NCBI RefSeq assembly: GCF_048544455.1
Contig: NC_133526.1
Coordinates: 10,246,001-10,310,000 of the forward strand
Direction of reading: 5' to 3'
Origin: Silene latifolia
Taxonomy: Eukaryota > Streptophyta > Magnoliopsida > Caryophyllales > Caryophyllaceae
DNA: 64,000 bases
Position 1 is the first letter of the stretch, and every line of letters starts with the position of its first letter. A program made the position numbers and the translations under genes. Below the pieces are notes generated by a model. The model saw nothing but the letters and a program-made list of their open reading frames with translations, had not been told where the DNA came from and did no database searches. This document shows positions 22,321 through 34,377 of the stretch, in pieces.

Positions 22321-23002
22321 TTGATTGATGTAACCTTATAAACCCGAGCTTGATGTCCGAACAGCATAGGAAGCTATTTGTTTCTTGGAAGCTCCACCCA
22401 CCGTCATTCCTGGTGCCGTGTAACCATCGCCGCCAACCTCCCACCTTGTAATCTAGATTAGCCGACCTCCTCTTCACCATTGTTCCCCACCCCCACCCTA
22501 TAACTACCACACTTAAACCCTAGAAACACTCCCTCACCACCGAAATCCCTTCCCCAACCCCCGAAAAAATACCAGATGTGGTGTCTTCGGGGTTGGCGGA
22601 GGGTTTTCTAGGGTTTGGGTGTGGTGGTTATTAGGTGTTGAATAGGGGAAAGGGGTGGTTAATGGGTGGAGTGGGTGGATCGCCAACGACGGTGGGCTGG
22701 CGATATCGCTTGCAGGGTGCGAATGTTGCGATGGTAGTAGTGGAGGGTGGCTGGCGGTGCGTGTGTGGTGGAGGAAGTGGAGGCAGAGGTAGATGTAGGT
22801 GAAGTGGGGGCTGGGATGGGTGTCTTAGGGAGATAAGTGGGTGTATTAATCTCTTAATATGTTCTCGTATATCTTAGGGAGATAAGATGTGGTCTTAGTT
22901 TGTTAATATTTGCCAAATAAGGAAAGTTCTCAAATGGGAGGAAGAAAATTTGTGGACCAAAATAGAATGTGGGAGGGACAATAAGATGTGGACGGAGTAT
23001 TA
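22321..23002. other. Intergenic, G-rich tract and possible MITE remnant
   Basis: From 22560 to 22810 the plus strand is rich in GGTGG/GGAGG words; no open frame here looks like a protein. At about 22950-23000 the end GTGGACGGAGTATTA resembles a Stowaway terminus, but the left partner was not found. I looked here for upstream MED33 exons and found none. Confidence 0.4.
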
Positions 23003-23190
23003 GTCATGAAACCTCATCTGTGCATAAATTGTTATTTTCCGAGAAGCCTTGGAAAGTGGCAGGTTGGTCATGGTGAATTGATGATACATAAAAAAATTTA
23101 TTCATGAGGCCTCATATGTCCATAAATTGTTGTTTTGAGAAAATACTTAGGAAAGTGGTAGGTTGGTCATCATGGTGATACATACAACAC
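23003..23190. repeat. Tandem duplication of about 95 bp
   Basis: TCATGAAACCTCATCTGTGC...GGTTGGTCATGGTGA is repeated once, with several mismatches, as TCATGAGGCCTCATATGTCC...GGTTGGTCATCATGGTGA. Confidence 0.8.
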
Positions 23191-23506
23191 AACAGTTTTT
23201 TTTTTTTTTTTATCTCCATGACCACAATTGTCATTTAATCAGCCTGTGATACAACCGTGATGTGTTTAGGGGATCTCTTTTTAGGATGCTGACCCTTCTC
23301 GTCGTGTCAAATTGAAACATGTCTGATTTTTTTCATTTATTCGCATAGAATGGATATTAGGTTGTGTTTGTGATGCTTGCTTTGAGGTCCTTATCAATCT
23401 AACAATTTGAACTGAAGTTTCATTATGGTTTTAGAAATTGCTTTATGTTGCAGTGCCTTCCGAAATGTGAAGCCAATAACTTTTTAGCCTTGGTTTATCT
23501 TAAATA

Positions 23507-23704
23507 CTCCCTCCGTACCACACCAAACTTAACATTCCTTATTTGGCCTACAACATTACCAAGTTATTCTTATACCCATTTTATATTTACACAAAATGCC
23601 ATTACATACCCCACCTATTTTTTCCCTCTTTACCCTTATTTTTTCCACCTTTTCTTAAATATTCCGTTTTTCCCTACGTTACCTTTGGTGTGGTACGAAG
23701 GGAG
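23507..23704. mobile_element. Stowaway-like MITE (198 bp)
   Basis: Inverted ends CTCCCTCCGTACCACACCAA and TTGGTGTGGTACGAAGGGAG flanked by TA on both sides. It lies just upstream of the first visible MED33 exon, probably within an intron. Confidence 0.9.
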
Positions 23705-23905
23705 TACCAGTTACAGTGCATGGACTACTACCGACTTGATAGGTTTCATGTCTTTCTTATACCCGCAAAGTTGTTACTTGTTAGTGTGTATTGACTTCAT
23801 ACTGTTTTGGTCTGTGCTGTAAGTTTGTGAATATGGTATCCGACTTCGTACGGCAAATTTACAGACTAATATGATGAGTTCTGCACAAACATCTTTTGAT
23901 TTCAG

Positions 23906-25582
23906 GGCTCAAAGATCTTGCTGACTTTTTCCCAGCATCTTTGGCAAGCATACTTAGCTACTTTGCAGCCGAAGTTACACGAGGAGTCTGGAAGCCAGCT
24001 TCTATGAATGGAACTGATTGGCCAAGTCCTGCTGCAAATTTATCTTATATGGAACAACAAATACATAAAGTTTTGGCCGCCACTGGCATTGGTGTACCTA
24101 GTCTAGCTTCAGGTACCCTTCCTTCATATGCTTCTCTCTTTTAAAATTTTCTATATACTAGGTTTTCTTATATAATGTAAAAATTCCCTTTTTGAGCTGT
24201 TACATAGTATGTTTTTTTTTTTTTATCTGAAATGACCAAAATGTCCTCGCCACTTTTTAGTTTCTTTAAGAGTTAGGACATAAAAGTTATTTATTTCCTA
24301 AAACGGCCCACAACTCCTCTTTCCCTAAAACTACGTTCCTAAAGCAGAAGTATGCAACCTGTTGGATCTCTAGAGGCACTTGAGAAAGCGAGAAGATATT
24401 GGGTTAAAATTTGCCATTACGCTTACAGCCATTTATTTCCTTCTTGTTGCAGTTGGTAGCTCTAATCCTACACTTCCTCTGCCATTAGCTGCACTTCTGA
24501 GCCTCACTATTACATATAAAATCGACAAGGCAAATGAACGTTTCTTGAACTTAGTTGGCCGATCAGTAATCGTGCTTTCTGCTGGCTGTCCCTGGCCCTG
24601 CATGCCCATCTTATCCTCTCTCTGGGCCCAGAAGGCGAAGCGTTGGACCGACTTTCTCATCGTCTCAGCCTCACGCACCGTCTTTAGCCGCAACAATGAT
24701 GCAGTTTTCCAACTTTTAAAAAGCTGTTTTTCCTCCGTTCTAGGGTTCACTGCTCCCCCTAGATGTAGAAACGGAGGCGTGGGCGCTCTTCTGGGCCATG
24801 GCTTGGGCTCAGATTTTTCCAATGGAATGGGACCAGTCGCTCCTGGTATATTCTTCTTACGTGTTTACCCGTTCATCCGAGACATGACCCTTGTGACTGA
24901 AGGTATTCTCCCTCTTCTGGTTATGTCTGTGAAAGATATTGCTACTGGTGGGTTATCCAGTGACACCATAAATAAGTTAAAAAAATGCAAGCTTGGAATG
25001 AGATATGGACAGGTGTCCCTCACTTCTGCCATGGCACGAGTAAAGCTTGCGGCCACCGTGGGGGCTTCCTTTGTCTGGGTATCAGGAGGTGTGAACCTTG
25101 TACAAACCCTTCTCAAAGAAACGCTGCCCTCATGGTTTATATCCTCACAAAGATCTGGTCATAGTGAAGAACCCGGTGAGGTGGTTGCAACCTTGAGTGG
25201 CTATGCATTGGCTTACTTTGCTGTACTTAGTGGGGTACTATCATGGGGCGTAGAAGCGTCAGCGTCAGCGTCATCTTCTTCTTCAAAGATGAGAGCCAAG
25301 GTCCTTACTACCCACTTTGAGTTTATGACTACCGCTCTCAAAGGTAAGATCTCCTTGGGCTGTGATTGGGCCACATGGCGGGCTTATGTTCAAGGTTTCT
25401 TGGGTTTGGTCGTGAGGTGCACTCCCGCGTGGTTGCTGGAAGTTGACGTGAATGTTCTGAAGAACCTGAGTTCGGGTCTGAGGCGGTGGAATGAAGACGA
25501 GCTGGCAATCACGTTGTTAGCCGTTAGCGGCTTTCATGCAATGGGTGTTGCTGCGGAATTGATCATCCAAAGTGCTCGATAA
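23906..25582 (+). CDS. MED33: Mediator subunit MED33/REF4-type (MED5), C-terminal exons only
   Basis: Two exons are clear: 23906-24112 (after TGATTTCAG, before GTACCC) and 24453-25582 (after CTTGTTGCAG), joined in frame through a split codon. Translation gives GLKDLADFFPASLAS, AEVTRGVWKPASMNGTDWPS, CPWPCMPILSSLWAQKAKRW, GGVGALLGHGLGSDFS, MRYGQVSLTSAMARVKLAA and KISLGCDWATWRAYVQGF, then an AELIIQ end. This is the conserved C-terminal third of plant MED33A/MED33B (REF4/RFR1), a Mediator tail subunit acting in the nucleus and known in Arabidopsis to restrain phenylpropanoid genes. The family protein is about 1300 aa; only about 445 aa are present. No upstream exon was recognised between 22.3 and 23.9 kb, so the gene is either 5'-truncated or has a large intron full of transposons. 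No internal stop is seen. Confidence 0.9.
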
Positions 25583-26515
25583 GGCTCCTAAACCTCTAGT
25601 CAGAACAATTTTGGGTCTGAAATCGACTTGGATTTGAAAGTAGATAAGGTAATTACGCTAATTGCTCTGATGTAAGGCTCTCTTTCTTTAGTCACACAAT
25701 TGTAAAGTCTAGTATCCAACATTATTTATTCAATTTTGATTGTTTATTTTTTACTGGTTTACTTTTAAGGTATTTCGGCTCCTTAAATTCTACTTCGGTT
25801 TTCAAAATCGTTTTAATCTTTATTCTCGATTTAAATTTGAAGTTTTTATAAAAAAAAATCCGGACTTCGATTTTAAAACCTATAAATTTACCTTGACTTT
25901 GTATTATGTTTCGCTCTCCCTTTTGTTTTTCCTTTTTCCCTTTTCTATTTTTTTTCGCATTTTGAGGTATGCGTTCTGTGTTCACCCATGGACGGTTCTA
26001 AAGGATGATTCATGTCAGCCGACCCCAAATCATTTTGGGATTAAGGCTCTGATGTTGTTGTTGATTGTTTATTTTTTGTGTGAAAATCGTACTTCTTCAA
26101 TTTTCGTTCAAATTCTTATACTATTAGATTTAGCAAATCGTAAATATTTTGTTTACGTCCATTCTCCAAGCGTCTTATTTTGTGTTTATTCTCAGTTTAA
26201 CTATCGACAAATTTTATATCTCGTACTTCGTGCAAAGCTAAAAAAGAAGCAAGTGTTTGCGAAATGTGCAACTCTTCTGTGCATGGTGCACCAATTTTAG
26301 ACGAAGATAAGTCATTTGTGAAAACGGATACAATCAGATAAATTGAATGGTGCATTAATACCCAGATATCAGAGCGACAAAGCTAAACAAAAGATTAAAT
26401 AATGTACGAAAAAGATATACAGTAATATATATGTGGGCATGCCTCAAAAATGGTTAAATGCCACTAAACTTCACAACCCTTACTGACGGATCGCAAACAG
26501 CATCGGTCTACTCGT
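25583..26515. other. Intergenic region between MED33 and the receptor kinase
   Basis: Convergent 3' ends of two genes. It is AT-rich with a short LINE tail fragment (25990-26064). A long open frame at 25740-26300 is Phe/Leu/Tyr-rich, overlaps that fragment and does not look like a protein. Confidence 0.5.
25990..26064 (+). mobile_element. Short 3' fragment resembling plant RTE-type LINE or derived SINE
   Basis: GCCGACCCCAAATCATTTTG followed by GGATTAAGGCTCTGATG and TTG repeats is, from memory, the typical 3' tail of plant RTE-clade elements with a short-repeat tail. Only the tail is present. Confidence 0.55.
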
Positions 26516-29122
26516 TCATCGACCTGTCTGATGGACAATCTGTGAAAAAATTGCAGTACTGGAATTCTCCTGGTTTGATGAAGAGTAGTCCAGATCCTCG
26601 TCGTCAAGGTCTAGAGTGCTTAAGTGCATGTTGATGCTGTCGCTCGCTGTTGTTCTTCCGGATGAACCTCCTTTTGGTGCATCGCCGCTATCCTGTAGTT
26701 GTAAAGAGAACTCAAGATTCCACAACAAATCACTCATTGATGGCCGATCAACTCCGTGATCAGACAAGCACTTGACAGCTGTCTCGACAAATTTCTTTAG
26801 ACATTCTGGTTTGATTGTACCCTTGATGTTGGGGTCAATGATGTCATCTATGTTTCCATTTCTTACACAATACAGAGCCCAATCTGCTAGACTAACCTGC
26901 TCCTTTGGGAGACTGGCATTCAGCGCAGGGCGAGCGCATAAACCCTCAAACAAGACAACACCAAATGAATAAACATCCGACTTCTCAGTAAGTTGTTGTC
27001 TTCTAAAGTACTCGGGATCCAGATACCCAAAGCTACCTTTTACCACGGTACTCACATGGTTTTGTTCTTTTAGATCAGGTCCGGTCTTTGACAGTCCAAA
27101 GTCCGAAACCTTGGCGACCCAATTCTCGTCCAAGAGGATGTTAGTAGTCTTCACATCACGGTGGATAATCGTGTACTTGGATCCCGTGTGGAGGTAATGC
27201 AAACCCTTTGCCGCACCAATTAAGATCTCAAGCCTCTGCTTCCAAGTCAGGTTAGTCTTATTGTTCTTATACAGATGCTCTCGTAAAGTACCGTGTAACA
27301 TGAAGTCATAAACCAGAGCCATTTCGCCATCCTCCTCACAGTATCCGATAAGGGACACTAAATGCTTGTGCCTCAGCTTCGAGAGCATTTCAATCTCGGT
27401 AACAAATTCATTGACTCCTTGCTCTGATGACGGGTTTGACTTTTTGATAGCCACCTTAATGCCTCCATCAATTACCCCTTTGTACACCTTCCCAAACCCA
27501 CCAACACCAATGACATGAGACTCGTCCCAATTCTTAGTCGCCTTTTTTATCTCCGATAAGGTAAAATGTCGACAATTAGCTGCTGCTTCATTTGAAAGTT
27601 GTGCACTAGCCACACTATTTCCTCCAATTGTCGATTTCATTCCCCCCGTGTGAGAATTACCATAAATCGGCAACCAACTAGATGTTCCAGACTTAGACCT
27701 TGGCATCCTGCTTTTCTTCTTGTACATCACTACGGCTAAAGCAGTGGCTATCCCAAAAGCCGCAGCCACACCAGTAGCCGTACCAATTACCTTAATATTA
27801 GGCTTATCATTCACAAAATTCTTTCTTAATTCCGCGTCTGCCTTGATTAGTGCTTCTGATGGAGTTGGATTCGGTCCAGCCAAATTATTACTGCCATCAC
27901 CAACCTTAAACAATTCTAGACCGTTGAGAAACGCGTCATAGTACTCTGGCTTGTTATCGCTGTTATCCATAGGATGAAGAGCAACCGTAAGCTGCTGCTG
28001 TTGTTGTTGATTCTCGACTCCTGGGATAGTTACAGCGAAATCCCTGTATGTAGGAATGTCCTTGCCTCCGGTCCATGCTATTATATCAGCTCCACTAAGT
28101 AAGGCCGATTGGTTATTAATAAAAATATAAAACGGCCTCTGATTCGTCTTGGTGTATATATGTTCACAGAAATGAAGCCTTGTGATGTAGGAAAAACCCG
28201 AGTCCACAGAAAATTCCCATGTAAGATTATACGCGAGAGTAATATTGGGGTCAGGCCCCATGCTCCTCCATGTATCATAGACGTCCACAGGGGCTATATA
28301 TTTAGGTGTGTCGCGGTAGTTTACTAATCCAACGGTTTCATTATCAGACAATGTAACACCAGACTGTGCTCCTGCTAGGTACGGCGTGTCATCATACCAT
28401 GTCCTCAATAAACCAGAATCATTCTTAGGCGGAATGAAATTTCCGCCTACATTCAATCTCACAACTGTCTCCACATTTGCCGCTTTTCCATCTAAACTTT
28501 GATCAGAAAATCCAACGAGAGCTGCTGAGTCGAGTAAATCAGGGGTAGGAACCAATTCAATCCCATTTATAAAGGCGAAAGATCCAGGATGCTTATCAGA
28601 CGGTTTGAAAACAATATCTAATGTATCGCCACCACCTTCTAATGGCGCAAGGGAGTATTCCTTTATAATGTAAGCCTGTGTTGTCGCATGAGCCGTGATT
28701 GAAGCACTGAAATTATTAAGAAGAGTAATACTGCCAGCCGAAACAGAAAAATAAGAATTGTCGATGTTAAATGAGGCATAAGACGCAGGGTAAAAATGAA
28801 GACGAATGAAATATCTTGAGGTTGAATTAATAGGAAACTTGTAAGACATTTCCGAGGCGCTAATCCTTGCAGTCATATATGGAACCTCAGAAGAAAGAGC
28901 CGGGTCTTGGAATTGTGCGCGTATTGCTTGTGAGTTTACTTGGGTTGCAAGGTACTTGGTGTCCGGTACCCATGTCCTATCATCCGCGTCTTTACCATCA
29001 CCATTCGCGCCACAAGCCAAAGTTAATGCACCATTAGGATCACATAAGGAAACTTTAACAAAGTTGAATAGTAGGAGAAAATGTAAAAAAATGAAGAAAT
29101 TTTCGGTTAAAATTGTATTCAT
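26516..29122 (-). CDS. CrRLK1L receptor-like kinase (FERONIA/ANXUR-type), complete, intronless
   Basis: 868 codons without interruption. Signal peptide at residues 1-27 (hydrophobic FFIFLHFLLLFNFVKVSLC). Extracellular malectin-like region about 28-410, with the family blocks PYMTARISASEM, YFIRLHFYPASY, SFAFINGIEL and YYDAFLNGLEL and many N-glycosylation sites. A membrane helix lies at about 444-466, followed by KKK. The kinase spans about 535-805: GVGGFGKVYKG loop (539-549), VAIKK lysine (560), HRDVKTTNILL (654-664) and DFGLSK (674-679), so all catalytic residues are present. The block FGYLDPEYFRRQQLTEKSDV and the C-terminal SQIVHQTGR are characteristic of FER/ANX relatives. In the family these proteins sit at the plasma membrane and sense RALF peptides and wall pectin to control growth, fertilisation and wall integrity. 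Which paralogue this is cannot be told here. Confidence 0.97.
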   Translation of the reverse strand: MNTILTENFFIFLHFLLLFNFVKVSLCDPNGALTLACGANGDGKDADDRTWVPDTKYLATQVNSQAIRAQFQDPALSSEVPYMTARISASEMSYKFPINSTSRYFIRLHFYPASYASFNIDNSYFSVSAGSITLLNNFSASITAHATTQAYIIKEYSLAPLEGGGDTLDIVFKPSDKHPGSFAFINGIELVPTPDLLDSAALVGFSDQSLDGKAANVETVVRLNVGGNFIPPKNDSGLLRTWYDDTPYLAGAQSGVTLSDNETVGLVNYRDTPKYIAPVDVYDTWRSMGPDPNITLAYNLTWEFSVDSGFSYITRLHFCEHIYTKTNQRPFYIFINNQSALLSGADIIAWTGGKDIPTYRDFAVTIPGVENQQQQQQLTVALHPMDNSDNKPEYYDAFLNGLELFKVGDGSNNLAGPNPTPSEALIKADAELRKNFVNDKPNIKVIGTATGVAAAFGIATALAVVMYKKKSRMPRSKSGTSSWLPIYGNSHTGGMKSTIGGNSVASAQLSNEAAANCRHFTLSEIKKATKNWDESHVIGVGGFGKVYKGVIDGGIKVAIKKSNPSSEQGVNEFVTEIEMLSKLRHKHLVSLIGYCEEDGEMALVYDFMLHGTLREHLYKNNKTNLTWKQRLEILIGAAKGLHYLHTGSKYTIIHRDVKTTNILLDENWVAKVSDFGLSKTGPDLKEQNHVSTVVKGSFGYLDPEYFRRQQLTEKSDVYSFGVVLFEGLCARPALNASLPKEQVSLADWALYCVRNGNIDDIIDPNIKGTIKPECLKKFVETAVKCLSDHGVDRPSMSDLLWNLEFSLQLQDSGDAPKGGSSGRTTASDSINMHLSTLDLDDEDLDYSSSNQENSSTAIFSQIVHQTGR

Positions 29123-29938
29123 GGTTTGTTAATTATTAATGAAAACTTTTTATTTAATTTAAGATGATTAGGGTGTACAGGAAAATCAAATTGATAGTAA
29201 AAGATTTTTCCCTGTACCCCAACAGGGGTAAAAGTTTCTTGATAATCTTTTTGTTTTGTGGCTTGAAATATGATTTTTAATCTTAATTTTCCAAGTTAAT
29301 TTGCTAGAGTTAAGGAAATAAAATGGGTGATGGAAAATTAAACCAAAAACATTAAAACATAATTTTTATGATTTTTTTTTCTTATTTGGACTTGTCACAT
29401 TTTTGCTACAAATTCAAATATGGTAAAAAAAAATGCATACAAAATTTAGTTTGCCTTTTTTTAGACAACAAATGACATAGAAGTGTTTGTTTGCTTTCTT
29501 GTGTGTGTTTTTTTGTTTTTGTTTTTCTTGTTAAAGATGGAGGGAAAAGAGATTTTTACGGCGGGTAATTAGTCTTTTTGAGATGTAATATTACGTAAAT
29601 AGAAAATGAATGACTAATTATGATTGCATTTTACTCTTTTCTTTTATTTCAATTGTCTATTTAAACTCAAATTTTTAAAAATGTACATAGGATCATGAGC
29701 TAAAATACTTTTGTCATTTGTACAAATGACATCTCTGAACAATCCCTTATTCCCGTCCATTGATCGCTAATATCAAACTTAATTGACTTTTCTCACAAAA
29801 CATGGATTTGTAAGATGAAAATTCCATATAATGTGATCGTAATATGTCTATTTTTATAGTTCAGCTTTAGTTCTTCGGGAGTTCATATTAAAATAAGTGA
29901 AAGAGAAATTAAAAATTTTTATTCCCAAAAAATACTTT
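29123..29938 (-). promoter_or_regulatory. Upstream region of the receptor kinase
   Basis: About 800 bp of AT-rich sequence between the kinase start and the next MITE. No clear TATA box or named site could be fixed; no other gene was seen. Confidence 0.3.
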
Positions 29939-29941
29939 ATA

Positions 29942-30293
29942 GGTGCTGTTTGGCCTTGATTATGGAAAATGGTTTTTCCTTTTCAAAAGGAGTTTATTCA
30001 TAAGTTACTTTTCGGAAAAGTTTTAGTTGTTTGGCCATACTTTTGTAAAAGTGGTTTCTCACAAAATTTATATGTTTGGCCTAACTACTTTAATACAACT
30101 TTTGTTTGCTTATTTGGTTCTTTATGTGAAAAGTAGAAGTAGAAGTAGTAATTATCTAATTCTCCTTTTGAGGGTGAATAATCAGTTTTTGACTTTTCAA
30201 AAGCACTTTTAAAACCCTCTAATTTACCATGTTTGGCCAAGCTACTACTTTTTCAATTGCAAAAGCACTTTTTAAGCTTGGCCAAACAACACC
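29942..30293. mobile_element. MITE with GGTGYTGTTTGGCC ends
   Basis: Inverted ends GGTGCTGTTTGGCCTTG and TTGGCCAAACAACACC, flanked by ATA on both sides (3-bp duplication). The interior carries several AAAGTGCTTTT/AAAAGC words and CTACTTTT repeats. The 3-bp duplication suggests the PIF/Harbinger type, though the superfamily is uncertain. Confidence 0.75.
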
Positions 30294-30527
30294 ATAATGT
30301 AGTTGACCTCACCCTAAACACAAAAAGAGATTTAAGTACATCTTAAATAATAGAACATCACTAGTTTTCTTGCCCGTGCGTTGCACGGATACTAAAATAA
30401 TGTATGATAAATTTCACAATAAAATGGAATATAGACATATAGTACATCGTTCATGTCTAAGATTTTATGTATGTCGTATGACCAACAAATAATTCCTGAT
30501 AACATAATATTGACATAAGAATAAAAG

Positions 30528-31690
30528 TGTTTTTTTTAGGAAAATAAAACAAATATGAAGTTTATATACGAGTATATGATACTTGGACTGATAGTTTTTG
30601 AATTTTGTTCATTAATACTTGTTTGTTTTTCAATTGGTCAAGGAAAACAATAATATCTACTCTGCATAATGAACTCAATGATGCAACAAATCTCATTCTT
30701 TCGAATAACAACCATAATTTAATCATTGTTAAATCAAATTGTAATTATGTAAAAACATTTAGAAGTAGTTAGAATGTTATATCTCCCGGTCAAACTATAA
30801 AAGTACGTTTGAATGTGAACCAAATTCCGACACAATACTACATGGCTAGGGCTGCTTATGATCCCCCCTCCCCCCCCCCCCTCCTCTCTCTATAGCAATA
30901 GTCTTGGCCCCCATATTCTCATTTGAAACAAAATCTTTCACGCAGACCCCTATTTTTCTTCCCTATTTATACACATGATCTAAAACAATCTCATCCCTTG
31001 AAAGATCGATCCTTGTCTCCGAAACACATCTCAAATTTATCCAACCAAGTGAAAAACTAAACCCCCTACTTCTAGAAAAATCCACCATCCAATGGAAACT
31101 AACCCTTGCTCTCGACAATGTTGTTTTTTTAGGAAAATAAAACCAATATGAAGTTTATATATGTGATACTTGGGACTGAGAGTTTTTAGATTTTGTTCAT
31201 TAATACCTGTTTGTTTTTCAATTGGTCAAGGAAAACAATAATATTTACTTTGCACAATCAACTCAATAATGGAACAAATCTCCTTCTTTAGAATAACAAT
31301 CATAATTTAATCATTATTGGGTCAAATGGTAGTTACGTAAAAACATTTACAGGTAGGTAAATGTCATATCTTCCAATCAAACTATAGACGTGCCTTTAAA
31401 TGTGAACCAAATTCCAACGCAATACTACATGGTTGAGGCTGCTTATGACACCCCCGTATAACAATAGTCTTGCCCTTCATCTTCCCATTTAAAACACAAT
31501 CCTTCACCCAGACCCCTATTTTTCTTCCCTATTTACACACATTATCTAAAACAATCTCATCGCTTGAAAGATCGATCCTTATCTTCGAAACTTCTCTCAA
31601 ATTTATCCAACCAAGTGAAAAACTAAACCCCTCCTTTTAAAAAAAATCCACAATCCAATGGAAACTAACCCTTGCTCTTGACAATGTTGT
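30528..31690. repeat. Direct duplication, two units of about 0.6 kb
   Basis: Unit 1 (about 30528-31127) and unit 2 (about 31128-31690) both run from TTTTTTTAGGAAAATAAAAC to ACCCTTGCTCTYGACAATGT. They match collinearly, with scattered substitutions and small indels, including a C-rich insertion near 30863-30882 in unit 1 only. No protein is encoded. Confidence 0.88.
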
Positions 31691-34377
31691 TAGAATTAAG
31701 ATTTTACTTTAATTTGGATTGATGGGGTCAAGATTAAGTTTATCAGTATGATCTTTTGAGGTTTCTTGTTATTATTCATGATACATATATGTTTTAATGC
31801 AAGCGATATTTTGCTGATAAATAACCTTATTTATTATCACTATCCTCGGTAAACTCATCACCCTCCATAAATGCACCATCCCTCCATCCCACTAATTTAC
31901 CCGCAAAATAAAACATCAGCCACTGTGATTATTTCTTACTACTTGAAATAACCTCCAATCCACTATCACTACCTTTCTGCCACGTTTTACATCTAAGAAG
32001 TCATAAATCACATTCATCTCCATGAAACACCATTCTTTACTCTAGATGATATGGATCCCCGTCTCCCTTATCAAAGTCAATTTATTTCTCCTTCAACAAA
32101 TAAAAATTTAAGAAGCAATCTTCCCTCTTATCTTTCTCTCTCTTTCCCTTCTTAGTCTTTTTCTCGTCCCCTCCCCTTCCTCCATTCCAGATATTCAAAC
32201 AAAGTGTTTGGGTACTATATTTGTAAACTGAATAAGTATGAATATTATATAGGGTTATTTAATGTCAATACTCTAAACTATCAGAGCCCTTCTCAAATTA
32301 CTCCATACTTTAATTTAACTAGCATTATACCGAACTATTACTCCCGTTATCTTATAATAGAATTGCGTTTTTATTGACTTGAAACAACAGGTTATATTTT
32401 TTGTACGGGTCCCACTTTTTTTTTTCTTTTTTTTCCTTCATCTTGTTCCTCTTCCATATATCACGTGAATTACAACTTTATACTTTTCTATGCCCTTTAT
32501 TTTATTTTTCTCATCTCTCCTTACAATTTTCTCCATTGTTACCTTCATCTTGTTCAACCTTCAATTTCCTCCCCTTTTTTTACCCCTGATTTCAATCTTC
32601 ATTTAATTCTCCCACAAATCTGCAGCAAAATTCTTGCGCAACCTACCCTAATTTTAATCTAATCCCACAATTTTAGGTACTTATCTCTAATTACCCGTCT
32701 TCTAATTCTTAATTAGTTACGCAATTCGGCGGCATTACAGGGGTAACTGATGATCCACAATAACTCAAGCCTTACATACAACCACAATCTGATCTATTCC
32801 CATAAACTCCATTACTTTCTTCAAATCCCACCCCTCTTCTCCAATCCCCCCAACAAACAATAATTGATTTCTTCAAATCTGATTATCTAATCCCCAATTC
32901 CCTCCACCGTCAATCCTTATCTCCCCCCTTCTAGAACGCCACCACCACTTGGTGCTTCGGCGGCTTGAGGAGCAGTGGTCCGCGTAAGGGAGTGCGGATA
33001 TTATTAATTATGGTGGTGACTGGTTAATGGTGGTATCGCATCTGAAAGCAGGCCGAAGCTTGACAGTTAGGCACGTTGGTGGCGTGAGACGTATTTATGT
33101 TATCAAAAATAATTTAACAGTAGAATAATTGTGTGTTTGAGGGGGAAGGGGGATAAATGATTTTGGTGATTGAATTTGACCAGAGAAGGTGTTAAATAAT
33201 TCTTTTTTTATTATTAATATTGTTATTAAAAATATTTAAGATGATAATGACCGGCTTAGCAGGTAATCGGTCATCTAATTCTATTTTGAGGGAGAAGGTC
33301 CAAAGGTTGGGTTTATTTTGAGTTAAAATATAGTTTGGAGTAATATGAGAACTTTGCTATTTATTTCATTTTGCATAAATAAATCTTACCATCTCCATAT
33401 CATTTTTATTGTCCTTTTTTCTTTAAATTTTATTATCTCATAATTATTATCTCCTTTCTCGATCTAGTAAGGAAAAACTTTAGTCAACCAACTCGTCGCA
33501 ATTAACCTCGTTCCCACTCAAAACAACCTCTAGCCCACTACTTAATCCCTTCGGTTCACACATAAAACGGTCTAAAATGCAAAGCTTTCATCACTCTCTT
33601 GAAAAGTCCATCTAACTCAGAAAACTAATTGCAACTTTCTGAACTTCATCATTTTTACATCCCGTAAAAATTAAGTTGAACATGACAAAAAAAAAATGCA
33701 GAAACTTAGGTTTTATTTGATAACCAGGATTGGACATTTTTATTAGCATTTTGAGAGTTTTTACACTATTTAAATAACAAATGTGCTATTTTGAGTGTTG
33801 TTCATCGACATATTGAAATAGTAGATTGTGGTGTAATTTCCTATTTTACATTATGATATTTAATTAGTATATTATAGGAAAATAAAAATTGAGTTTTTTT
33901 TTATCTCTGAGGAAATTAAAGATCAAACTTTATCATATTTATAACTAATGTTATTCACTTAAAATATATAAATTTAAGCAAGTTCAAATAAGATAGCTAA
34001 AAGTTATAAATCACAAATCATACGAAGCAGTATAATCATTTTTTTTATTAGTATGAAATAAATGTCATAAACTTCAATAGAATATTAATGAGGTAGAGAA
34101 CTATAGAAGAGTTGGCAAGTACGTGACCTCCTTTTAGGTTTAAATTTATTCTTTTATTTTTGTATTTTTGTCTAAAGGTGGTTAAAGCATCGTATTAACT
34201 ATTACGCATGACGAATATGTCTCACCCTTCCCCAATTTGTATCTCTCCCTAAATTATAGTGATGATGTGCTCAATTTACACACACACACAAAAAAATTAT
34301 AGCATCAACAATAATTATTTTGCTCCATATAATTGAATAGTACCATTTTTTATGCATGTAAATTTGTCAGAAGAAAA
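31691..34377. other. Non-coding stretch within the putative Helitron
   Basis: No gene could be supported. Pyrimidine-rich from 32100 to 32960, with a short higher-GC segment around 32930-33080 (GCTTCGGCGGCTTGAGG), which could be a captured fragment but was not recognised. Confidence 0.35.

Noticed and set aside
24433-25116. Antisense open frames over the MED33 exons
   Set aside because: Mirror frames of a real conserved coding region on the plus strand.
25740-26300. 186-codon open frame 3' of MED33
   Set aside because: Phe/Tyr/Leu-rich translation of AT-rich intergenic DNA that overlaps an RTE tail fragment.
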